A stretch of 64,000 nt of DNA from Kaistella pullorum (GTDB taxonomy: Bacteria; Bacteroidota; Bacteroidia; Flavobacteriales; Weeksellaceae). Position numbers and translations under genes: made by a program. The DNA lies in the NCBI RefSeq assembly GCF_014837035.1, contig NZ_JACSPS010000002.1, forward strand, positions 310,001 to 374,000, in the 5' to 3' direction. Numbering within the stretch: position 1 is the first letter of the stretch; each line of letters begins with the position of its first letter. The notes under the pieces were generated by a model. The model saw only the letters and a list, made by a program, of their open reading frames with translations, was not told the DNA's origin and did no database searches. Shown in pieces: positions 19,963 to 30,300 of this stretch.

Positions 19963-21651
19963 TTAATCTAAATCCCCATTGAGTTCTTTGTTCAGTTTGC
20001 TGTTCTTGAACCCGTAAGAGAAATAAATAATCATACCAATCGCAAACCAAAGCAGGAACCAAAACCAGTTGTTGTGGCTCATCCCTGTAAGCAGATAAAG
20101 GCATGAACTGAGGCCCATGAGCGGAATTAAGGATAAATTCCGTGCAAAGGCCATCACGCAGAGTACGAGATTTATTAAGATGAAGAAGGTTACAGACACG
20201 CGGAACTCACCTTCATTTACGTCATTCCAATCGAGCAGGTTTTGAAAGAAAGCCGGTTGCCAGAAGTAGAAAAACGCCAGGCCGCCGAGGAAAAATACCG
20301 GAAAAATAAAGCGCGCATTGATGTACGGCAAATGAAATCTTCCTTTCAGTTTTTCCTTGGCCGGAAGCAACAGTACACCGCCGCAAACAAGCACAAAGGC
20401 GAAGATCGTCCCGATGCTGGTGAAATCAAGTATGAATGATTTGTCAGTAAAAAGGATCGGAACACCCACTACGAGACCGGTAATGATGGTAGCGAAGGAC
20501 GGTGTTTTGTGTTTTGGATGAATTTCCATGAATTTTTTCGGCATCAGTCCGTCACGGCTCATTGCATACCAGATTCGGGGCTGGCCCATCTGGAAAACCA
20601 ATAAAACCGTCGTGATTGCTACTATCGCTCCGAGTGAAACTACAAATTCCATCCACGGAATATTGGCATTAGAAGTTTCAAATATAAAGGAAAGCGGGTC
20701 TCCCACACCGTCAAACCTGCGGTAATCAATCATTCCGGTGAGAACGAGTGTAAGAATGATATAAATTATGGTGCAGAAAACGAGTGAGAAGATCATTCCG
20801 CGTGGCAGATTTTTCTGCGGATTCTTGGTTTCTTCAGAAAGTACACTCAATGCATCAAACCCGATATAGGCAAAGAAAACACCCGAAACTGCACTCATCA
20901 CGCCGGAGAAGCCGGTCGGCATGAAGGATGATTCACCGGTTACCGCGCTTACCGGAAACCAGTTGTCTGTATTGATATACGCGATACCCACAGCAATTAC
21001 AAGTAGAATGATAAACAGTTTCAGTAGTACGAAAATGTTGTTGAAATTTTTCGATTCTTTTACGCCCACATAGCAAAGCCACGTAATCAAACCGTTGATG
21101 ACCAGTGCGGGCAAATCAAAGATGATCTTAAGGTTTCCTACCAACGGTGCAGTAGTCCAGGCATTCAGAAGTTCCTTGTTTTCAGAACCTGCGAGGAAAG
21201 CTTTTTTAGCTTCAGTGTAGCTGCAGCTCAGATAATCGGGGATATGAATGCCGATACGTTCCATAAAACTCGTGAAATAATCACTCCAGGAAAATGCGAC
21301 GTAAATATTTCCAAATGAATATTCCATAATCAGTGCCCAACCGATGATCCAGGCAATCAACTCACCAAAACTGGCGTAGGCATAAGTATAGGCAGAACCC
21401 GCTGTTGGGATTCTGCTTGCAAATTCGGCGTAGCAAAGTGCGGTAAATCCACACGCGAAGCCGCAGATCAGATACAGAATGATGACACCCGGGCCGCCCC
21501 TGAAAATGGCTTCGCCCAAGCTGCTGAAACTGCCCGCACCGATGATTGCCGCTATGCCGAAAAATACGATATCCCAAACACCCAAAACGCGGAGAAGGCC
21601 CGAGGGCTGGTCACTTTCGTTGTAGTGCTTTCTTCTGAAAAGCTGATTCAT
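19963..21651 (-). CDS. APC-superfamily amino acid permease
   Basis: A 562-aa polytopic membrane protein with about 12-14 hydrophobic segments. The first membrane helix carries FFGIAAIIGAGSFSSLGEAI, the substrate-binding GxG region of APC transporters. ISFSLVF/YIGFDALSVLSEETKNPQKN is the typical TM6/loop signature of the cationic amino acid transporter (CAT) branch. The start at 21649-21651 (MNQLFRRKHYNESDQ) is chosen over 21771, because the upstream extension overlaps the divergent promoter region. Likely a proton-coupled amino acid importer; specificity unproved. In operon with the DUF962 gene. Confidence 0.92.
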   Translation of the reverse strand: MNQLFRRKHYNESDQPSGLLRVLGVWDIVFFGIAAIIGAGSFSSLGEAIFRGGPGVIILYLICGFACGFTALCYAEFASRIPTAGSAYTYAYASFGELIAWIIGWALIMEYSFGNIYVAFSWSDYFTSFMERIGIHIPDYLSCSYTEAKKAFLAGSENKELLNAWTTAPLVGNLKIIFDLPALVINGLITWLCYVGVKESKNFNNIFVLLKLFIILLVIAVGIAYINTDNWFPVSAVTGESSFMPTGFSGVMSAVSGVFFAYIGFDALSVLSEETKNPQKNLPRGMIFSLVFCTIIYIILTLVLTGMIDYRRFDGVGDPLSFIFETSNANIPWMEFVVSLGAIVAITTVLLVFQMGQPRIWYAMSRDGLMPKKFMEIHPKHKTPSFATIITGLVVGVPILFTDKSFILDFTSIGTIFAFVLVCGGVLLLPAKEKLKGRFHLPYINARFIFPVFFLGGLAFFYFWQPAFFQNLLDWNDVNEGEFRVSVTFFILINLVLCVMAFARNLSLIPLMGLSSCLYLLTGMSHNNWFWFLLWFAIGMIIYFSYGFKNSKLNKELNGDLD

Positions 21652-21758
21652 ACTCAAGTTTGTTTTTGACAAATTTAGCAGAAAAATTAAGAAAGTGTTA
21701 AAAATTATTAAAACCGCCATACGAAAAAGCGCAGCGACGCGGTTTTTAAATAAAACAG

Positions 21759-21766
21759 TATTTTTG
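21759..21766 (+). promoter_or_regulatory. Candidate -7 box of the T9SS type B gene
   Basis: TATTTTTG matches TAnnTTTG, 15 bp upstream of ATG 21782. No spaced TTG. Confidence 0.4.
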
Positions 21767-21781
21767 GTCAAATTTCTATTG

Positions 21782-24700
21782 ATGAAGAAAATTTATACAG
21801 TACTGATCGCGTTTTGCAGCGTGTTGGGGTATGCGCAGTCTGTAAGTCTGTACACGCCGCCTTCCGGTCCTGCATATGGCGCTGAGCAGTACTTTTGCAC
21901 GGGAGAGAAATTTAATCTGAAGGTGGATGCAGTAGCCACTTCAACGGGCGATTATTCTATTACTCAGCCACACATAACGATAACACCGCCAGCGAACAAT
22001 ATACCTTTCAGCAATAAGGTTGGAAATGATCATTTCAGCCGGCCGATTCCGATACCTTTTACATTTGAATTTTACGGTAAGCAGTATACAGAGCTCGTGG
22101 TGGGTTCTAATGGCAGGCTGCTTTTCGGATCCGGAACCGACTTCGCCAACCTTCACACCAGCCGGTATGTAGACAAAATGCATTCTGGTAACGATGCCAC
22201 TTCAACGAACATCAAAATTCCGAATGACGCTTATAATCAGATTGATTCCAATGACTTTACGCGATCGCTCAATTTCGCGCAGATCTTCTTTGGATATACA
22301 GATATCGGATATTATGACCCGAACTATTATGACAAGTTAAAATACGGCAACGTAACTTATAATGGTGTGGCGGGTCTCAGCATCAGTTTTGACAAGGTGC
22401 TGGAGAGAACTGCGGCTGGCGGTTACAGCGCGACTATTACGAGCCAAGTGGTGATATTTGCGGATAATAGCATCATCATCAGAGTAGTGAAAGCAGATTC
22501 CTCTAAAAATGCCATTATCGGCGTGCAGAATGAGGATGGAAAGCTTGGCCGATGGCCGCCGGATTCAGGACCCACGTCACCATATAACAACGGAAAATGG
22601 AGTGATAACGGCGCCAAATCCTGGGTTCTTACACCGTCACAGAACCTTACGCCTCAATTTAAATGGTTCCGGAATGGTGTTCAAATCCCGGGCGAAAACG
22701 GCGATACTTTAAATAATTTCACGCCGAATGCAGGCGATATCCTCAGAATTGACGTCACCTATCATGATCCCAGCGGTACGCAGGTGGGTGCTGTGGCATC
22801 GGATCAGGTGAAATTCAATCTACTGCAAAACCCGCAGATTTCCGCACCAAATTATGCAGCTGGTTGTGGCAGCCCTGCGGAACTTCACGTCATAAGTCCG
22901 GACCCGAATCTCGTATACGAATGGCGCTCTGATACTGATGCGGGTTTCAGCCAAACCGGCACCAGCATTCTGGTCGGAAACGGTAGCTATTATGTTCAGG
23001 TGAGGAATACAGCCGGCACGTGTATTGTAAAATCTGCGAGCCAGGTTGTGAATATCTCTTCAAGTCTGCCGACATTCGTCCACGATGACCAAACGCTTAA
23101 ATTCTGTGATAATGCAGACCAACCATCGCGTGTTTTTGATCTTGCCACGGTCACCGGATATCCTATTGGCAGCGATTATACCATCGAATATTTCGAAGCC
23201 GGATCTTCAACACCGATTACAACGGCCACTGTGCTTTCCGGTCAAACCAAACTTTTCAGGATTAAAGTAACCACGAATGCCGGCGTAAGTCCTTTTTGTA
23301 CTTTCACTAAAAATTTCAGCATCGCCTACCTGTCTTTTCCGCCAAACAATAAAACCTATACAACTTCAAAACTTTGTGATGATGTAAGTTCTTATACAGC
23401 CGCGCAGTTTAAAGCTGAATTTTTCACCGCTTCCACATTTCAGATTCAGTTTTCGACGGACGGCACTACTTTTAGTCCATCACCGGTCAATCCACAGACA
23501 AACGTAAGTGTTTGGGTTAAAATTACCGACCCAAATTTCACCTGCCAAAGCATCGTGAAGTTGAATTTTGATTTTCATCCGCCGGTTCAGGCGAATACAC
23601 CGACAACGCAACTTCCGCCCCAATGCGCAAATGGTACCGAAACCTTTGATCTGGCCTCGCTGATTCCGGAAATCAACGCAGATCCGAATGTTACTGTAAG
23701 TTTCCATCGGAGTTTACAGGATGCGCAATCGGGTAACAGTCCTGTTTCCCTCAATTTTCGTGGCGGTATAGGAACTACGACTTTGTACATTAGAGTAGTT
23801 AATAATGTGACGGGATGTGTTGCCCAAAACAATCCCGATATTTCTTTTTTGGTATACAGCAAACCTACATTGCTTAAAAGTAATGTCTCGCTTACAAACT
23901 GTCAGGGAAATACGGTTTTCGATCTGACGCAGAACGTTTCGGATCTTGTAAATGCGGATCCTGCGGTGACGGTAACGCTGCAGTATTATAGTCCTTCCGG
24001 CGCCTTACTTACCGCGGCGCAGGTTGCAGCCTACGATGAATCAGTTTATGGCGCGGCTCCATACATTAAGGTTGTGTACAATCCCACTTGCAGTGACGTG
24101 GTGAGTTTTAATTTAAATTATAATCCGAAACCTGTATCGCTCATTTCCCAAATCCCGGTTTGTGGCGAGACCACCTATGCATTGCAGGATTTGAAAGATA
24201 AAGCCATCGCGAATGAATCACAGTACACTTTCACCGATGAATTTGGCAATCCGCTTCCGAACAGTTTTAATTTGGCTACACTGCCGCTGACCGTGCGTTT
24301 CTATATTAAAAACAACAGCACCGGTTGCGTCTCAGATCTTCAGTCCATCACTTTTGCACAGGGAACGCCCACGGCAATTTTGAGCAATGGAACCGATTAC
24401 GAATTATGTGACGAAGACTTTGATGGCAAGACTTCATTCAGTTTAGATTCAAAGAAAGCGGTTTTTTCAGGGGATCCTGCAGCGGTATTTGAATATTTTA
24501 AAGATGCTGCATTCACCGAAAAGATTCCGTCGAATTACAGTAATGCAACTCCATTTGCGCAGACTGTGTATGTGCGGATCACTTCTCCCGGCCAGTGTCC
24601 GGTATCGGCTAAGATCAATTTAAAGGTGAAGACGCCGGTGCGTTCCAGCACTTTGGTTGATAAATATTTCATCTGTTATGGTGAAACTTTAGCCATTGAT

Positions 24701-25330
24701 GCGGGTTCTGAAAACAGCATTTTCAGCTGGAGCGACGGCCAAACTGCCCAAGTTGCCCATTTCACAGCGCCCGGAACTTATTCGGTTGTGCTTAAAAACG
24801 GCCCGAATGGCTGTCCGTACACGCACAGTTTCATCATTTCAGATGAAAACCAACCAAAAATCGAGGTGGTAAACCAAACTTCAAACTCAATTGAGGTAGT
24901 AGCAAGCGGTGGTGCGCCGCCGTACCAATACTATTTTAACGGCATTCAGCAACCTTCGAATATTTTGATGAATCCTACGGAGCCGTATTATGAAATCCAG
25001 GTACAGTCTGCCACAGGTTGTTTTGGGCCTCCAAAAACGGTTTATTTCATCAAGATCCATAACGCGTTCACGCCGAACGGCGACGGAAAAAATGACGTTT
25101 GGAAGATTGAGAACCTCGATAAAATGGAGAATGTTTCGCTGGTAATCGTCGACCGTTTTGGAAACAAAGTCTTCGAATCCCAAAATAAAGACAAAGTGGA
25201 GTGGGACGGTACCTCGGGCGGCCGAAAAGTACCTTCGTCTACCTATTGGTACACGCTCACTTTCTACGACGCAGTGACGCAGAAAGCCGAGCAGCGCCAG
25301 GGCTGGATTTTACTTAAAAACAGAAACTGA
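21782..25330 (+). CDS. Large cell-surface protein with T9SS type B (gliding-associated) C-terminal domain
   Basis: A 1182-aa protein with a signal peptide (MKKIYTVLIAFCSVLGYAQ). An N-terminal beta domain follows (about 60-250: PIPFTFEFYGKQYTELVVGS, as in surface proteins with a PA14/nidogen-like start). Then come a series of Ig-like or CHU_C-like modules with paired cysteines (KFCDNADQPSRVFDL, QCANGTETFDLASL, YELCDEDFDGKTSFSL). The C-terminal type B domain (about 1095-1182) contains NAFTPNGDGKNDVWKI, VDRFGNKVFE, WDGTSGGRKVPSSTYWYTL and GWILLKNRN. It is exported by T9SS and is probably an adhesin. ATG 21782 is chosen because the signal peptide starts there. Confidence 0.9.
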   Translation: MKKIYTVLIAFCSVLGYAQSVSLYTPPSGPAYGAEQYFCTGEKFNLKVDAVATSTGDYSITQPHITITPPANNIPFSNKVGNDHFSRPIPIPFTFEFYGKQYTELVVGSNGRLLFGSGTDFANLHTSRYVDKMHSGNDATSTNIKIPNDAYNQIDSNDFTRSLNFAQIFFGYTDIGYYDPNYYDKLKYGNVTYNGVAGLSISFDKVLERTAAGGYSATITSQVVIFADNSIIIRVVKADSSKNAIIGVQNEDGKLGRWPPDSGPTSPYNNGKWSDNGAKSWVLTPSQNLTPQFKWFRNGVQIPGENGDTLNNFTPNAGDILRIDVTYHDPSGTQVGAVASDQVKFNLLQNPQISAPNYAAGCGSPAELHVISPDPNLVYEWRSDTDAGFSQTGTSILVGNGSYYVQVRNTAGTCIVKSASQVVNISSSLPTFVHDDQTLKFCDNADQPSRVFDLATVTGYPIGSDYTIEYFEAGSSTPITTATVLSGQTKLFRIKVTTNAGVSPFCTFTKNFSIAYLSFPPNNKTYTTSKLCDDVSSYTAAQFKAEFFTASTFQIQFSTDGTTFSPSPVNPQTNVSVWVKITDPNFTCQSIVKLNFDFHPPVQANTPTTQLPPQCANGTETFDLASLIPEINADPNVTVSFHRSLQDAQSGNSPVSLNFRGGIGTTTLYIRVVNNVTGCVAQNNPDISFLVYSKPTLLKSNVSLTNCQGNTVFDLTQNVSDLVNADPAVTVTLQYYSPSGALLTAAQVAAYDESVYGAAPYIKVVYNPTCSDVVSFNLNYNPKPVSLISQIPVCGETTYALQDLKDKAIANESQYTFTDEFGNPLPNSFNLATLPLTVRFYIKNNSTGCVSDLQSITFAQGTPTAILSNGTDYELCDEDFDGKTSFSLDSKKAVFSGDPAAVFEYFKDAAFTEKIPSNYSNATPFAQTVYVRITSPGQCPVSAKINLKVKTPVRSSTLVDKYFICYGETLAIDAGSENSIFSWSDGQTAQVAHFTAPGTYSVVLKNGPNGCPYTHSFIISDENQPKIEVVNQTSNSIEVVASGGAPPYQYYFNGIQQPSNILMNPTEPYYEIQVQSATGCFGPPKTVYFIKIHNAFTPNGDGKNDVWKIENLDKMENVSLVIVDRFGNKVFESQNKDKVEWDGTSGGRKVPSSTYWYTLTFYDAVTQKAEQRQGWILLKNRN

Positions 25331-25376
25331 TTTAGCCGCGCTACTTTTTAGCAGAAAATAATGCTTAAATATTCAT

Positions 25377-25402
25377 GTAAAGTGCTTTCGCAGGCACTTT
25401 AC
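25377..25402 (+). terminator. Hairpin downstream of the T9SS type B gene
   Basis: GTAAAGTGC (25377-25385) pairs perfectly with GCACTTTAC (25394-25402). There is no T tract, so it is only a weak terminator candidate; it directly precedes the next promoter. Confidence 0.4.
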
Positions 25403-25406
25403 GCGT

Positions 25407-25435
25407 TTGTGCAGGCAATAAGTTTTTTATATTTT
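25407..25435 (+). promoter_or_regulatory. Candidate promoter of the TPR/barrel operon
   Basis: TTG at 25407-25409, an 18-bp spacer and TATATTTT at 25428-25435 (last base differs from TAnnTTTG), 55 bp upstream of ATG 25491. Confidence 0.45.
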
Positions 25436-25490
25436 CGTTGATTGATAGTGGAAACGCAATACGCAGAAACTCCACGAAATCCAGGATTCA

Positions 25491-28451
25491 ATGAAATCAA
25501 AAAAAATTCTTATTGCGGCCGCTCTTTTTAATTACGGCCTTTCCGAAGCACAACAATCCCAATTCTTCAGCGACCGCGAAAATTACCGCTTTGGTCTCGC
25601 TGAGAATCTTTATCAGAACAAAATTTATGGCGCCGCGCAGTTCGAATATGCACGGCAATATTTTTACAATGAAAACCTTTCACAGTCGCGAAAAGAAGCT
25701 GCGCAGTTCTTTGATAATGTGATTGGTGTCATCCTCCGGAAAAACCATGCGGAAGAAGGTCTGGAAGCCTTCATTAAAGAATATCCGAACTCCGCTTATT
25801 TTGCACAGGCGAATTTGCCGTTGGCCGATTATTATCTGACGCAGAAAGATTTTGATAAAGCCCTTGAAACATTAAATAATGTCAATCAATACCAGCTTTC
25901 AAAGGAGGAGAATACGCAGTATGTGATGAAATTGGGTTATGCCAAATTCATGACTGGCGATTCGCGCGGTGCAATAGAAGCCCTGGAAGAAGCGTACAAA
26001 AATGCGCAGGGCAGTGACCAAAAGGATATTGCGTACATGCTTGGCCATCTTTATTACGCGGACCGCCAGAATGAAAAAGCGTTTTCGTTCTTTGACCAAA
26101 TCAGGGAAGACCAAAAATATGCGCGAGTTGTAAAGCCTTACTACGTGCAGATGTATTTTAACGATAAGGATTTTGACCGCGCTATCGAGGAAGGGAATTC
26201 ACTTCTTGGCGAATCTATATCAGCTGACTATAAAGCCGAAGTTCACAAGATCATCGGGGAAAGTTATTTCATGAAAGGAGATTATGAATCGGCGTATCCT
26301 CATCTTAAAAACTATCTTGAAAGCAAGTCTGAACCGTCTGAAAGTGACCTTTACGAAATGGGTTTTGTCTCGGCTCAGCTTAAAAGATATGACGAAGCGG
26401 TTTCCTACTACAACCGACTGATTAACAGTAATTCATCGGTTTCCCAGAATGCGTATTATCAATTGGGTAACGCGTATCTGGCCGTGGGCAAAAAGCAGGA
26501 AGCGCTGTCGGCTTTCCGTTCGGCGAACCAAATGAGTTATGACCCGAAAGTTCAGCAGTTGGCGCACGTTCAGTACGCGAAGCTGAGCTACGATGTCGGA
26601 AACCCGTTTGAGTCGGCACCGGTAGTAATCCAGAATTACATCAACAAATATCCGAAAAGTGCGGAGGCTGCCGAAATGAGGTCTCTGCTCGTAAAATCTT
26701 ATCTGTATTCGGGCGATTACAAAGGCACGCTTAGCGCAATCGATAAAATGCCGAATTCTACTCCTGAGCTTAATAAAATCGATCAGGAAGTTTCGTTTTT
26801 AGTCGGGACTGAAGAATTTAACAAAGGTAATTTTGATGCGGCCGAACGCTACTTCCTGCGCAGTCTGGAATTCAATATCAATAAAGAATTTAATACGCGC
26901 GCGACCTATTGGCTGGCCCAAACCTACTACCAAAAAGGCAATTATCCTTCCGCTATCGTGCGTTATGAAAGGATTGCGCATGAAAACTTCCCGGAGAAGC
27001 AGCAGCTTAGTTATGATTTGGGATATGCTTATTTTAAATCTAAAAAGTTCTCACAGGCCAAACAGTATTTCGAGGAATATCTGAAGAACCCAAAAGCTGA
27101 CTTCAAGAATGATGCGGAGCTGCGTTTGGCGGATACCTATTATGCAGATAATCAGCTGAATGAGGCCATCGCAATCTATGAAAAGACCGTGAATGCGGAC
27201 GATTACACCTTATTCCAGAAAGCGATGGCGCTTGGTTTCAAAGGTGATACAGAGGCGAAGATTTCCGAACTTAAAAAACTGCTTGTTCAGTTTAAAAATT
27301 CTGAATATACCGACGATGCGCAATACGAAATAGCGACCGCCTATGCCGCGAATGACGATTACAGCAGCTCAAACGATTACTTTTCGCAGGTTATCAAAAA
27401 CAGTCCGGACAAGGATCTGGTCGCGAATGCTCAAATCTACCGCGCGCAGAACTACATCGACCAAAACCAGACAGAAAAAGCTTTGGCTGAGCTGAAATCG
27501 CTGGCCAACCAATACCGCAACACCGCGTACGCAAGTAAGATCGTGCAGGCCTCGCGTCCGATTTTCATTAAAAACGGCGACATTAAAGGTTACGAAAGTT
27601 TTGCTAAAAGTGTAGGTGTACGGATCGATGCGTCGGAACTCGATGAAATCAACCTGACTACTGCTAAAAACTATTACGCAGCTAAAGATTACGCCAAAGC
27701 CATTCCGCTTTATGAGCGTTATCTGACGCAAAACCCAACCGGTGACGGGCTTTATCAGGCTCAGTATGAATTGGGCGAGAGCTATTACCAGACCCAAAAC
27801 GCGACGAAAGCACTTTTGGTACTTCAGGAAGTGGCAAACGTGCAGAATGATTATCAGCAGGATGCTCAGACACGTCTGGCGCAAATTTATCTGGAGCAAA
27901 ACAATACGGCAGAAGCTAAGAAATTCCTCGAGCCGCTGGCAAATTCTGCCAATTCGAATTTGAAGAATTTCGCAAATATTGAACTGATGAAGATTTTTGC
28001 CGAAGAGAAGAACTTTGCACAGGCCGAAAAATTCGCGGATAATGTGTTGGCAAATACCAAAAATCCGGCGTCCGTGACAGAGCAGGCGCGTGTCATCAAA
28101 GCACGCAGCCTGATGAACAAAGGCCGGGACAATGAGGCGAAAACGGCTTATTCGACACTTGAAAAGTCGTCGAATACGGAAGTGGCGGCGGAGGCACTTT
28201 ATGCAAAAGCATTTTATCAAAATAAAGCCAAAGCCTTTAAAAACTCAAACGAAACTATTTTCAAATTGGCTAATAACTACGCCTCAGAGGAATATTGGGG
28301 TGCAAAATCGCTCATTCTGATGGCCCGAAACTACATCGGTCTCAAAGACAAATACCAGGCTAGCTACACGGCAGACCAAATCATCGCGAATTATCAGGAT
28401 TTCCCGGAGATTGTGGCCGAAGCCAAAGAGGTGAAAAAACAAATCAAGTAG
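25491..28451 (+). CDS. Large periplasmic tetratricopeptide-repeat protein
   Basis: A 986-aa protein with a signal-like N-terminus (KKILIAAALFNYGLSEAQQS) followed by about 25 consecutive TPR-type helix pairs. Examples are ALETLNNVNQYQLSKEE, YYQLGNAYLAVGKKQEALSA, ATYWLAQTYYQKGNYPSAIV and AQYELGESYYQTQNATKALL. No enzymatic domain is seen. A solenoid of this length probably acts as a periplasmic scaffold. The barrel gene 48 bp downstream is on the same strand, suggesting the two form an envelope complex. A link to T9SS or to outer-membrane transport is possible but unproved. Confidence 0.88.
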   Translation: MKSKKILIAAALFNYGLSEAQQSQFFSDRENYRFGLAENLYQNKIYGAAQFEYARQYFYNENLSQSRKEAAQFFDNVIGVILRKNHAEEGLEAFIKEYPNSAYFAQANLPLADYYLTQKDFDKALETLNNVNQYQLSKEENTQYVMKLGYAKFMTGDSRGAIEALEEAYKNAQGSDQKDIAYMLGHLYYADRQNEKAFSFFDQIREDQKYARVVKPYYVQMYFNDKDFDRAIEEGNSLLGESISADYKAEVHKIIGESYFMKGDYESAYPHLKNYLESKSEPSESDLYEMGFVSAQLKRYDEAVSYYNRLINSNSSVSQNAYYQLGNAYLAVGKKQEALSAFRSANQMSYDPKVQQLAHVQYAKLSYDVGNPFESAPVVIQNYINKYPKSAEAAEMRSLLVKSYLYSGDYKGTLSAIDKMPNSTPELNKIDQEVSFLVGTEEFNKGNFDAAERYFLRSLEFNINKEFNTRATYWLAQTYYQKGNYPSAIVRYERIAHENFPEKQQLSYDLGYAYFKSKKFSQAKQYFEEYLKNPKADFKNDAELRLADTYYADNQLNEAIAIYEKTVNADDYTLFQKAMALGFKGDTEAKISELKKLLVQFKNSEYTDDAQYEIATAYAANDDYSSSNDYFSQVIKNSPDKDLVANAQIYRAQNYIDQNQTEKALAELKSLANQYRNTAYASKIVQASRPIFIKNGDIKGYESFAKSVGVRIDASELDEINLTTAKNYYAAKDYAKAIPLYERYLTQNPTGDGLYQAQYELGESYYQTQNATKALLVLQEVANVQNDYQQDAQTRLAQIYLEQNNTAEAKKFLEPLANSANSNLKNFANIELMKIFAEEKNFAQAEKFADNVLANTKNPASVTEQARVIKARSLMNKGRDNEAKTAYSTLEKSSNTEVAAEALYAKAFYQNKAKAFKNSNETIFKLANNYASEEYWGAKSLILMARNYIGLKDKYQASYTADQIIANYQDFPEIVAEAKEVKKQIK

Positions 28452-28499
28452 TGTCCAAAATTCCTAAAAGTCAATTTTAGCTAATCTCAAAAAGAAAAC

Positions 28500-30278
28500 A
28501 TGAATTTCAGAATCCCCATATTTTCACTCCTAATGATCGGTTTTTCTCAGAGTGCCTTTGCGCAAATCAAAGAAGAACAACTTATCCTGGACCGCAAGCG
28601 TGAACCGGAAATCAAGAAAATAGAAAAGAAGAAAACTTCTGTAGAAGCCGAAAAAAACTATCCGCCGCGAGAAAAGAAGATTGAAGACTCGCTGAACCTG
28701 CGGTATACGGTAACGGATGTGCCGGCGGCGTCAGATTTCAAGACATCAACCATACAGGGCGAAGACATTTCACCCAAATTCGAGGCAGAAAACCTGAACA
28801 ATTATTTCCAGTTGGGAATGGGAAATTTCGGTCGCATACTGGCCGACGGAAATATCGGGACAAAGCTTGAAAACGAAATAGAGGTGGGCGCAGATTTCCA
28901 TGTACTTTCAACTTCCGGACTCAAAAAAGAATATCCTTGGAGTTCTAAACAAAACATCGGCAATGTTGCGGCTTATCTGAATGCAAACGGTGAAAAAGGC
29001 AAATTCAATGTAATCGCAGATTACGGCCTGAACGATTATAACCTGTACGGAATTTACGCGTTGCAGCCGGACGCAGACACCGATCTTAAGCAGAGAACCA
29101 ACCGCTTCAAAGTAAACGGCTACTACGACTTTTACAGCAACGAAATATTAAATAACGTCCGGCTTAAAACTTCGTTTTTGGGCGATCATTTCAATGCAAA
29201 GGAATCTCAGGCAGAGATCAGGGTCAATCTTTCAAAGCACGGTGTAGAGCTTCCGGTTGGGAATGATGTGGTGTTGAATGCAGATTTAGGGCTGAACCTT
29301 GAAACTTTAAATACAGATTTCGCCATCTTGCAGGAGAATTCTTCTAAATTTTTAAATGCGACCGTGGCGCCGCAGGTCACGTTCTTTAATGGAGATTCCT
29401 ACTTAATGCTGGGCTCTGATTTTTCATTTTTAAATGCTAAAAATTCTACCGCAAATACCGATCAGGTGCAGGAAAACAGGACCTATTGGTTCCCAAAAGC
29501 TGAACTTCAGTTTGCGGCTGCTGATGAGTTTAAGTTTTATGCCGGTGTGACAGGCGGCCTGCAACTGAATTCGTTCGCGAATCTCCTTGAGACCAATCCT
29601 TATCTGCTTTCTGACCAGCAACTGCGACCGACGGAAACGAAATACAAAGGTTATGTAGGTCTTCGTGGTGACATAGACCAGCAGATTAAATACGATTTCC
29701 GTGCAGGTTTCGGCAAGATCAACGATATGGTATTCTTCCGTGCGAATGATCTGTTTGATACGTCTGTTTCGGGAAATCGCGCAGCTTACGATTATGCGAA
29801 TTCTTTTTCTGCGGTGTACGACAACGGAAAAGTGAGCGAGGTGAAGGCGAGTGTACAGTATTTTCCGCTGGCCAACCTTACGCTTGATGCAGAAGCACAG
29901 TTTACTAAATACGATCTTGAGAACTATGAGCATATCTATAATGTGCCCTTGCTGAAAGCCGGGATCGGGGCAAAATATTCGATGCTGAACAAGAAACTGC
30001 ACCTTGGCGCCAACGCTATTTTCTCTACCGACCTGACAACCAATTCGTTTGAAATCACGGAAAGCGGAAGCCAGCCGAACGTGTTTATTTCGACTGAAAA
30101 CAACGATGATAAAGTTGGCGGTTATGCCGATTTAAATTTATCCGCGGAGTACCGAGTTCACAAAAATTTCAGTATTTTCGCACTCGGAAACAATCTGCTG
30201 AACAGCAACTATCAAACTTTCAAAGGTTATAAAGTTTTGGGAGCACAGATACTCGGAGGCGTGAAGATCAGTTTCTAA
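28500..30278 (+). CDS. Outer-membrane beta-barrel protein (TonB-dependent-receptor-like barrel)
   Basis: A 592-aa protein with a signal peptide (IFSLLMIGFSQSAFAQIK). A charged linker (residues about 25-65, KREPEIKKIEKKKTSVEAEK) is followed by a long series of amphipathic strands. The strands end in aromatic residues up to a terminal YQTFKGYKVLGAQILGGVKISF-type strand with final Phe. The C-terminal half resembles the barrel of TonB-dependent receptors (NLTLDAEAQFTKYDLENYEH), but there is no recognisable plug domain or TonB box. It is probably co-transcribed with the TPR gene. Substrate unknown. Confidence 0.82.
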   Translation: MNFRIPIFSLLMIGFSQSAFAQIKEEQLILDRKREPEIKKIEKKKTSVEAEKNYPPREKKIEDSLNLRYTVTDVPAASDFKTSTIQGEDISPKFEAENLNNYFQLGMGNFGRILADGNIGTKLENEIEVGADFHVLSTSGLKKEYPWSSKQNIGNVAAYLNANGEKGKFNVIADYGLNDYNLYGIYALQPDADTDLKQRTNRFKVNGYYDFYSNEILNNVRLKTSFLGDHFNAKESQAEIRVNLSKHGVELPVGNDVVLNADLGLNLETLNTDFAILQENSSKFLNATVAPQVTFFNGDSYLMLGSDFSFLNAKNSTANTDQVQENRTYWFPKAELQFAAADEFKFYAGVTGGLQLNSFANLLETNPYLLSDQQLRPTETKYKGYVGLRGDIDQQIKYDFRAGFGKINDMVFFRANDLFDTSVSGNRAAYDYANSFSAVYDNGKVSEVKASVQYFPLANLTLDAEAQFTKYDLENYEHIYNVPLLKAGIGAKYSMLNKKLHLGANAIFSTDLTTNSFEITESGSQPNVFISTENNDDKVGGYADLNLSAEYRVHKNFSIFALGNNLLNSNYQTFKGYKVLGAQILGGVKISF

Positions 30279-30300
30279 AGCGTAGCGAAATGCTACAAAT

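Noticed and set aside
27369-28220. 283-aa minus-strand frame opposite the TPR gene
   Set aside because: It is a shadow of the repetitive TPR coding sequence; Cys/Arg/Ile-rich without family features.
29430-30002. 190-aa minus-strand frame opposite the barrel gene
   Set aside because: Antisense shadow with no recognisable motif.
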